The position numbers were made by a program, and so were the translations under genes. A stretch of DNA of 64,000 bases from Pampus argenteus (lineage: Eukaryota > Chordata > Actinopteri > Scombriformes > Stromateidae). The notes under the pieces are model-generated. The model saw only the letters and a list, made by a program, of their open reading frames with translations, made no database searches and was not told where the DNA came from. Where the stretch lies: contig CM072870.1 of assembly GCA_036937835.1 (NCBI GenBank), positions 5,362,001 through 5,426,000 on the forward strand, read 5' to 3'. Of the stretch, positions 59,701-64,000 are shown in pieces; the stretch's first letter is position 1; every line of letters starts with the position of its first letter.

Positions 59701-62700
59701 TTGATGTTTCCTCAGATGAACGGGTTTTCTCATGCCAATCTCACGCTCCAAGACCCAGAATGCAAAGCAACAGTTAATGCCACCCACTACACACTGGAAA
59801 CTCCTCTGACTGGCTGTCAGACCACTGTATATCCCATGCAGGGTAGCTCAATGGCCCTTTACATCAACTCTGTAAGTATAATACCTGTTATTACAATTTA
59901 GTTTAAAAAAGTCCTGGAAATATAGCTGCTTAATCTGAACCATGAAAAGTGGATTCACACAGCATCAGAGTTCCTGTTTATAATGTCAATACAAAGAAAG
60001 TGTTTTTAAAGTAAAAGTGAAATCTGTACATATACCTGGCATTGCTGTTCTGATTTGTGAATGTATTTGGTTGCATTTCTTCAAGAAGAAGAAAGGATGG
60101 AAAAAAAAATCATCAACGTTGGTAGGCTGCACAAACGTATGAGTCAGTAACACACCATGAAAGCCATGTTTCTTAGCCCTCAAATGTCAGTCAACTGCTG
60201 GCAAAGGAAATGCCCAGAGAGATGGTTGACGCCTGTTGTTTTCACAAATATGTCCAAAAATGGATTCATCCTCTTTTGAAAAATGAAGAAATATGCACAA
60301 TATTTGCAGTATTATTAGTTCATATTTCCTTACACAAAAAGACAAAGTGACTTTTACGTACTTTTGTTCAAGTAATCATGTAATGATGAACTCTTGAGAG
60401 GGTTTAAAGGATTCAACATTCAGATGTGACATCCCTGGTTATCTTCATTATTGTGGAATGCATTCAGCGTGTTTGTTTTGTGAATCACTTCCTCCCCAGC
60501 CCTTTGAAATCTTTTGTGGGATAAATTTGGAACAACACATGTACTGTCTAATGCAGATTGAGAACCTGGGCCCATGCCCAAGATCATCTTTTGTGTTAGC
60601 ACTTGGATGCAAGGCTAACCTCTGACCTCTGTTCAAAAGAGATTCATTGTCTAGCTCCCTACACATCATCTGTTTTTGTCTGTTATTTCTTCTGTCCTGT
60701 GATATGTTGTTTTAGTTCAGCAGTGGCACTAATGGCAGGTCAGATAACGTGGTGCTGACAGTAAAAACACTGTCGGTGTCACTGAGGTTGTCCTCTTACC
60801 TCGTTAAATCAGACATTTCTTAAAGCAACCCTGACATCCCACTGCTAAAGCCACAGGACATTCCCACATTTTAAATCCAACTCATGGCTTGCAGAATGTT
60901 TTGGCGACCTATCTCAGATTTTCTAATCTCTGTGTCCTTGTTTTCTTTAACATCCTGAATTAAGCAACACGACTAATGATTTTTTGTAAAGGTTATTATT
61001 TTACTTGCTGATTGATTTGGCGTAAGTTTTGTGAGTAAAGGACTCAAGTGACTTTGTGGATTACAGGTTTTGATAAATCATGCTGAGACTAAGGATGGGA
61101 GTGGTAGACCCGGGGATTATGAGGATCTGGAATCTGGAGACGTGCTGTTTCCAAGGGACAAAGTGGAGTTCAAGAGGATATTTACGGAGCCCCTCGAGCA
61201 CCCGTACATTATAGTGGTAAGACAGTTTACTCACTGTGTTCCTGTCTTTGTGAGAACAGCAGGGTGTCATTGCAGGGTGAAAGTTGACAAAACAAGACCA
61301 CTGATCATCTTCATCTCTGTGTAAATAATGCAGAGTTGAGAGAAACTTCATTTCCCAGAGCCCCTTGGTGCTAGTCAAAACTCATCTGGCTCCTGCAATC
61401 TCTCCAGCTTTCCATGATGTCTGTTTTATGAACTTGACTTGACTCAATTTTTTCCATTTTGAAGTTTCTTCATCTTCATCCCTCTGCTGACTCATTTTCC
61501 TTTGTCTCATCCATTCCTCATTTCCCACTTATTGTTCATATTTTTACAGTATCTCTGATGTTATTTCCCCATTTTCTGGTCCATCTTAATGCAGTCAAAC
61601 AATAATCAATCAGATCCCTGCTGACATTTGTCTTGGCTTTGTTTTATTCTCCTCCTAGTTCAATTGCACGTACCAAAAGAGCCAGAAAACCCACGATATA
61701 CCTGTACGAGGACCAGCGAGTCAACCTGTCAACATGACATATAACATGGAGCTGTACAGCACAATGCTGTTCAACAACCCTTCACACCAGGCCTTCTACA
61801 CTGTCAAGGAAAATCAGGAAGTCTTTGTGGAGGTATGCTTTGTATTTCTAATACATTATGTGTCATGTCTTTTGCAGCGTTGTACTATACAACTTGTGTT
61901 TGTGTCTTGTGTTTGTGTTTTAAAACCTTCATAACAGCAGAGAAATCTGTGCTGTGTGTGCTCTGTCTGGGATTTTAGCTCTTCTTGCTTTGATCTCTTA
62001 GTGTGGCATCCACAAGGTCAATTTGTATTTTGTCTAGTTGGCGCTAAAAAGCTAACACTCCCCTCCACATGTCCCAGTCTGTCTGGCTGGCTCAAAATAC
62101 TCGTTTTGCAACAGTAATTACGGAGGTCATGTAAGAGATGGCAAAGACTCATACTATGAGGACTTTTGAATAGAGGATTTATGATGATGTCAACAGGAGA
62201 TGCTTCGCTGACAGTGTGGACGCAGAGCCAGCAGGTTACAAAGAGTTGTCTGTGTGCGAGGCCTTGGCGTAACCTTCTCTTTAGAACTCACAGTGTGCTG
62301 AGACCTGACCTGAGGCAATGGCTCATAAAGGGACTTTGTTCGTTCAAAAACATAGCCCCTTACCATTTGTGCACATTCGAGATTTTGCTGTAAATATACA
62401 GTATGTTTATCCAAACTCGATTTCTTTTATACTATATATGTCGTAATCTGCATAATTTACTGTCTTTTTATTATGGTTTTTTTTATTTGTCTGTGTCTGT
62501 TTTTCACTCTGGCAAAGAGCTTTCTAATGAGGATACCATCATTAGAAAACATTCACACTGACAGTCAAAAGAAAGAAAGAACGGAAATAATAACTCAAGG
62601 GACTGTCTTGTGGTTGGAAGGCTATTACTACCATGCTACCAGGGACTGAAATACTACTTGAAATTTGTTTGAGTTTCAGTCTTGTGTCAATAACAAAGTG

Positions 62701-64000
62701 GTGGTCTTCACTGTGGTTTCCAGACACTTACAATGATGGCTAGATTGTGACAGGTGGTTAGGTGAGCAGGGATCAATACAATGCAGATTTGTCCTTTACA
62801 TTTTACATTTACTTTAAGACTAAAATAATCTAGGTGATTCTCTTTAAGAGAATTATCATTTTAACTCACCTGTCCAATTCCAAATTTGTAGTATAAACAG
62901 ACTTGCACATTTAGCAGTTTTAATTGATTTGTTTTTATTTTTTTTTATTTTTTTGGCCACTTTTGGGAACAGGAACAAGCTGACACATCTGATATGTCAT
63001 CATCTTTATAAAGTGATATGTCATCATCTTTATAAAGTGATATGTCATCATCTTTATAAAGTGATATGTCATCATCTTTATCTGGCTAACGTGATGGTCT
63101 AACAGTTTAAAAATTTAATTTTAATCTCATTGAAATCTTGAAATTGGCTCGTTCAGAATGCGAAATACCTAAGTACTGACCAAAAGTAAGTCTTTGAGAA
63201 CGGGTTTCTTAAGCCAGGGGATGCATTAGAACAGGAGCTAAAATGCACCAGTTTGCAAAATGCATCACTGACTAAGGGATGCTTTGTGTTCAGGTGGTAT
63301 TTGAGACTGAAGGAAATCCTACAGTAAACCAATTCTGCATTGCATAAGGTGCACACAACCTTAGTCTTGTCGATGCCACCATCGGGTAGCTTACATACAT
63401 CCGCGCCAAAATATCACATTGAAAGTCATCAGTTTGCTTATTATAGGACCCAGCTACAAACCCAATTTTGATAATAGATTAACGGCGGTATTTTTATATC
63501 GCTCGATAAGAGCCTCACATTATCGCAGCGTGTTAACGCTGTTAACGGCCCACCACTAGTTAGTATCAGTATCAGTTTTTTTCCTGTGGCTGGAAATGGG
63601 CTTTAAGAGTGTAACCAAAACATGCTTAAAAAGTTCAGGGTTTATACAGTGATCATAGTAAAGTGGGTGTCAAATAGTAATATTCTGTGTAAACAGAAAT
63701 GTAAGAGCAGTATAAACAATCATGGTGTGAAAAAAACGATTGTGGAATTATATTTCTACCCAAAATTGTCAATAGGAAACAATGTCACTCAGTCATGGCT
63801 TCACTCTGACATGCATGAAAAAATAAATGAATAATAATGAAAAATGTCTTCTCTCTCACACATTTCAGGTCACATCAACCGCATCAGATCCGGAGCTGGG
63901 GTTCACCATCGTATCGTGCTTCATTTCTCCCAACTCCAAGCCCACCATAGTCTCAGACTACACTCTCATTGAGACGGTCTGCCCCACAGACAACTCGATC
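19735..64000 (+). CDS. tgfbr3: tgfbr3, betaglycan / TGF-beta type III receptor (12 coding exons, 3' part beyond right edge)
   Basis: Single-pass cell-surface proteoglycan that binds TGF-beta, inhibin and related ligands and presents them to type II receptors. Coding exons 19854-19917, 34832-35016, 45873-46010, 53141-53324, 55557-55719, 56105-56252, 58003-58192, 58460-58746, 59716-59871, 61067-61216, 61659-61832 and 63869-64000 join in one open frame of 657 codons (human protein about 851). The order is: signal peptide (1-21), orphan domain (about 25-355) with FTALSGCASRGTTNLPQEVH, LPHGNEHLLSWA and KSVNWVIK motifs, a proline-rich linker (about 360-430), ZP-N (about 432-510) with Cys438, Cys469 and Cys487, a spacer with two Ser-Gly glycosaminoglycan sites (Ser517, Ser528), then the start of ZP-C with Cys558, Cys630 and Cys651. 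N-glycosylation sequons include Asn142, 461, 474, 557 and 580. The end of ZP-C, transmembrane helix and tail are outside. Confidence 0.95.
22950..23060. promoter_or_regulatory. GC-rich, CpG-containing intronic segment (candidate regulatory element)
   Basis: A block with a GC box (GGGGGCGGGCGG at 22979-22990) and several CpG sites in otherwise AT-rich intron. It could be an alternative promoter or enhancer for tgfbr3. No splice donor could be assigned with confidence. Confidence 0.25.
26804..27070. repeat. inverted pair of a teleost dispersed repeat
   Basis: The left arm reads GCGATACCGCTCTCATATC ... CAAAGGGAAACAACTAGCCT ... ACTCTGT (about 26853-26940). The reverse complement of 26991-27065 reads TTGATACCATTCTCATATTG ... 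CAAAGGGAGAAGAGCTAGCT ... GGCTCTGT. The two arms are therefore related copies in opposite orientation. The words TAGCTTAGCATAAAGACTG and CTCTGTCCAAAG belong to a family I recall as common in percomorph fish. Confidence 0.65.
30703..31117. mobile_element. possible degenerate inverted-repeat element
   Basis: AAAGGTACAATATGTAAGATTT at the left has a partial inverted counterpart, GAAATTCTTACAT, near 31105-31117. The left words resemble a teleost MITE-type terminus. The interior shows no protein. Boundaries are approximate. Confidence 0.35.
34832..35016 (+). CDS. tgfbr3: tgfbr3 exon 3 (orphan domain start, residues 22-83)
   Basis: 185 nt encoding the first part of the mature protein with PCELLPV, SFTALSGCASRGT and LPQEVHIINLRG, all near-diagnostic for betaglycan. 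The acceptor CACTGCAG follows a pyrimidine tract. Donor GTGAGT at 35017. Confidence 0.95.
42680..43009 (-). other. GC-rich open reading stretch of unknown origin in intron 3
   Basis: On the minus strand a frame of 109 codons with no introns runs through sequence clearly richer in GC than its flanks. It has scattered Cys and Arg (for example LRCPWCGYLQRTLL) but I recognise no domain. It may be a remnant of a mobile element or a captured coding fragment, or chance. No start context, promoter or poly(A) signal supports a gene. Confidence 0.25.
43401..43430. repeat. A-rich purine tract
   Basis: Runs of A interrupted by single G residues. Simple repeat, possibly an old poly(A) tail but without an identifiable element in front of it. 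Confidence 0.8.
43795..43821. repeat. GT microsatellite running into a G tract
   Basis: About nine GT units followed by nine consecutive G residues. Confidence 0.85.
45582..45599. repeat. A-run
   Basis: About seventeen consecutive A residues about 280 bases upstream of tgfbr3 exon 4. Simple repeat. Confidence 0.85.
45873..46010 (+). CDS. tgfbr3: tgfbr3 exon 4 (orphan domain, residues 84-129)
   Basis: 138 nt, phase 0 at both ends, encoding VELHLKPIQSLL, KPLVFVLNSLQPLIW and KIKTENLAPGI, a beta-rich segment of the orphan domain. Acceptor CTTACCAG and donor GTGAGT at 46011. Confidence 0.93.
47269..47293. repeat. CA microsatellite
   Basis: About twelve uninterrupted AC/CA units. Confidence 0.9.
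47654..47721. repeat. TG microsatellite
   Basis: About 33 TG units interrupted once by GGG near 47700-47702. It is complementary in sense to the CA tract about 360 bases upstream. Confidence 0.95.
49377..49441. repeat. 35-bp tandem duplication
   Basis: A segment beginning AAAAGACACCACCTTCC and ending ATTACTCCTTG is present at 49377-49406 and again at 49412-49441 without mismatch, period 35. The lack of divergence suggests a recent slippage event or possibly an assembly artefact. Confidence 0.85.
53141..53324 (+). CDS. tgfbr3: tgfbr3 exon 5 (orphan domain, residues 130-190)
   Basis: 184 nt with the sequon GNFSLSC (Asn142), LPHGNEHLLSWAQKKY and AVTSFSELKMTQEIYIKVGE, strongly betaglycan-like. 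Cys147, after the sequon, has no counterpart in the human protein as I recall it. Donor GTGTGT at 53325 leaves one base. Confidence 0.95.
53819..53920 (+). repeat. dispersed repeat, copy A
   Basis: Shares with 55445-55544 the ordered words CTCTGACCTCTCT, GAGCAAC, TCTTTGGGGAATCAAAATA, CAGAGAC.T and AACATAAACACAT, in the same orientation. Family not recognised. Confidence 0.75.
55445..55544 (+). repeat. dispersed repeat, copy B, adjoining the exon 6 acceptor
   Basis: About 100 bp related to copy A at 53819-53920 (words CTCTGACCTCTCT, GAAGCAAC, CCTTTGGGGGATGAAAATA, AACATAAACACAT). Its end lies 12 bases upstream of exon 6, so the likely branch-point region (around CTAGTAACATAAAC) falls inside repeat-derived sequence. 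Confidence 0.75.
55557..55719 (+). CDS. tgfbr3: tgfbr3 exon 6 (orphan domain, residues 191-244)
   Basis: 163 nt encoding FLSLNYLGSYVEPQAS, GCVLSGL and EVHIIELQAPNSS, with two cysteines (CKID, GCVL) conserved in betaglycan. The acceptor CCACTTTCAG lies 12 bases after the end of a dispersed repeat copy. Donor GTAAGC at 55720 leaves two bases. Confidence 0.94.
56105..56252 (+). CDS. tgfbr3: tgfbr3 exon 7 (orphan domain, residues 245-294)
   Basis: 148 nt encoding SAFQVDVIVDLRP, LLLKCAKSVNWVIKAH and GNLYVV, matching the second half of the orphan domain. Acceptor TTTCTGCAG after a CT-rich tract; donor GTAAGT at 56253, phase 0. Confidence 0.94.
56253..58002 (+). other. tgfbr3 intron 7
   Basis: 1.75 kb, AT-rich with an A-rich patch near 57569-57592. 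No gene or clear mobile element seen. Confidence 0.6.
58003..58192 (+). CDS. tgfbr3: tgfbr3 exon 8 (orphan domain end, residues 295-357)
   Basis: 190 nt encoding ASDTVSVSSDTEKLMQ, ALIKWAEERGYSPVTSYT and PVANHFNVRL. The KWA..GYSP.TSYT..PVAN pattern is characteristic of betaglycan. Acceptor TTTCCACAG, donor GTAATC at 58193. Confidence 0.94.
58460..58746 (+). CDS. tgfbr3: tgfbr3 exon 9 (proline-rich linker and start of ZP-N, residues 358-453)
   Basis: 287 nt. It opens with a LPPELSIL segment, then a Pro/Leu-rich linker (LPFLFPPPDSQGLP, LLLPPPLDD) joining orphan and ZP domains, then GLSVQCQETKMVVSIDK, the first ZP-N strands with Cys438. The linker is the least conserved part. Donor GTGAGT at 58747, phase 0. 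Confidence 0.9.
58747..59715 (+). other. tgfbr3 intron 9
   Basis: 969 bp, strongly AT-rich, with a short TTG run near 58945-58963. Nothing else recognised. Confidence 0.6.
59716..59871 (+). CDS. tgfbr3: tgfbr3 exon 10 (ZP-N, residues 454-505)
   Basis: 156 nt encoding NLTLQDPECKATVNATHYTL and ETPLTGC, the ZP-N cysteine pattern with Cys469 and Cys487 and two N-glycosylation sequons (Asn461, Asn474). Acceptor TTTCCTCAG, donor GTAAGT at 59872. Confidence 0.94.
59872..61066 (+). other. tgfbr3 intron 10
   Basis: 1.2 kb without a recognisable gene or repeat. Confidence 0.6.
61067..61216 (+). CDS. tgfbr3: tgfbr3 exon 11 (glycosaminoglycan attachment spacer, residues 506-555)
   Basis: 150 nt encoding GSGRPGDYEDLESGDVLF. 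The two Ser-Gly sites (Ser517 and Ser528) in an acidic context, 11 residues apart, correspond to the two glycosaminoglycan attachment serines of mammalian betaglycan, which have the same spacing. Acceptor GGATTACAG, donor GTAAGA at 61217. Confidence 0.93.
61217..61658 (+). other. tgfbr3 intron 11
   Basis: 442 bp ending in a pyrimidine-rich acceptor region (TTTTATTCTCCTCCTAG). Nothing else recognised. Confidence 0.6.
61659..61832 (+). CDS. tgfbr3: tgfbr3 exon 12 (start of ZP-C, residues 556-613)
   Basis: 174 nt encoding FNCTYQ (Cys558, sequon Asn557), NMTYNMELYSTMLF and FYTVKENQEVFVE, the betaglycan ZP-C opening. Acceptor CTCCTAG, donor GTATGC at 61833, phase 0. Confidence 0.93.
62990..63080. 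repeat. 24-bp tandem repeat (minisatellite), about 3.8 copies
   Basis: The unit TGATATGTCATCATCTTTAT plus AAAG begins at 62990, 63014, 63038 and 63062 and is identical between copies, the last being partial. Confidence 0.95.
63395..63560. repeat. dispersed teleost repeat fragment
   Basis: Words CCGCGCCAAAATATCACATT, AACGGCGGTATTTTTATATC and TTAACGGCCCACCACTAG form a pattern I associate with a widespread teleost element. It is CpG-richer than its surroundings. Class unknown; no protein. Confidence 0.45.
63869..64000 (+). CDS. tgfbr3: tgfbr3 exon 13 (ZP-C, truncated by window edge)
   Basis: At least 132 nt encoding DPELGFTIVSCFISPNS, DYTLIETVCPTDNS, matching the betaglycan ZP-C segment with Cys630 and Cys651. 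The exon is still open at position 64000. Acceptor CACATTTCAG at 63859-63868. Confidence 0.93.

Larger units (their letters stand above)
61833..63868 (+). other. tgfbr3 intron 12
   Basis: 2.0 kb with a 24-bp minisatellite (62990-63080) and a dispersed repeat fragment (63395-63560). No coding gene. Confidence 0.7.

Noticed and set aside
62985..63085. CRISPR-like regular repeats
   Set aside because: The 24-bp units are directly tandem with no spacers, in a vertebrate intron; this is a minisatellite.
1..64000. tRNA, rRNA or other structured RNA genes
   Set aside because: Scanning for the tRNA B-box word (GGTTCGAATCC-like) and clover-leaf arms gave nothing convincing on either strand; a covariance-model search was not possible.

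Overview
This window is ordinary vertebrate chromosomal DNA, most likely from a ray-finned fish. The genes are AT-rich and split by GT-AG introns, and the introns carry simple repeats and degenerate elements that look like families common in spiny-rayed teleosts. I see no bacterial, viral or plasmid features. The teleost assignment rests on repeat families recalled from general knowledge and on protein divergence, not on a search.

Two genes lie head to head. On the minus strand at the left (13-6271, leaving the left edge) is brdt, a BET-family double-bromodomain chromatin reader. Twelve coding exons can be joined in frame for 686 codons: bromodomain 1, bromodomain 2, a coiled/basic stretch, the NET domain, and a serine-rich tail still open at the edge. 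A probable noncoding first exon with a TATA box and a CCAAT box sits near 9798-9910 on the same strand. On the plus strand from about 16.7 kb to the right edge is tgfbr3 (betaglycan, the TGF-beta type III co-receptor). A GC-rich promoter and 5'UTR exon are followed by twelve coding exons joined in frame for 657 codons: signal peptide, two-part orphan domain, proline-rich linker, ZP-N, the glycosaminoglycan-bearing spacer and the start of ZP-C. The rest of ZP-C, the transmembrane segment and the cytoplasmic tail lie beyond position 64000.

Layout: 1-6.35 kb brdt coding exons; 6.35-9.8 kb brdt intron 1; 9.8-16.6 kb shared upstream interval with a roughly 500-bp terminal-inverted-repeat element and other repeats; 16.6-16.94 kb tgfbr3 promoter and exon 1; 17-53 kb very long tgfbr3 introns with three small exons; 53-64 kb clustered tgfbr3 exons. 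The neighbours have unrelated jobs (germline chromatin reading versus TGF-beta/inhibin ligand presentation). Their divergent adjacency matches the mammalian TGFBR3-BRDT arrangement and is the main support for calling the BET gene brdt rather than brd2, brd3 or brd4.

I found no previously undescribed system. The points most worth a second look are a dispersed repeat that abuts the tgfbr3 exon 6 acceptor, an inverted repeat pair in intron 2, a GC-rich 109-codon open stretch inside intron 3, an extra cysteine in the betaglycan orphan domain, and a textbook core promoter for brdt.
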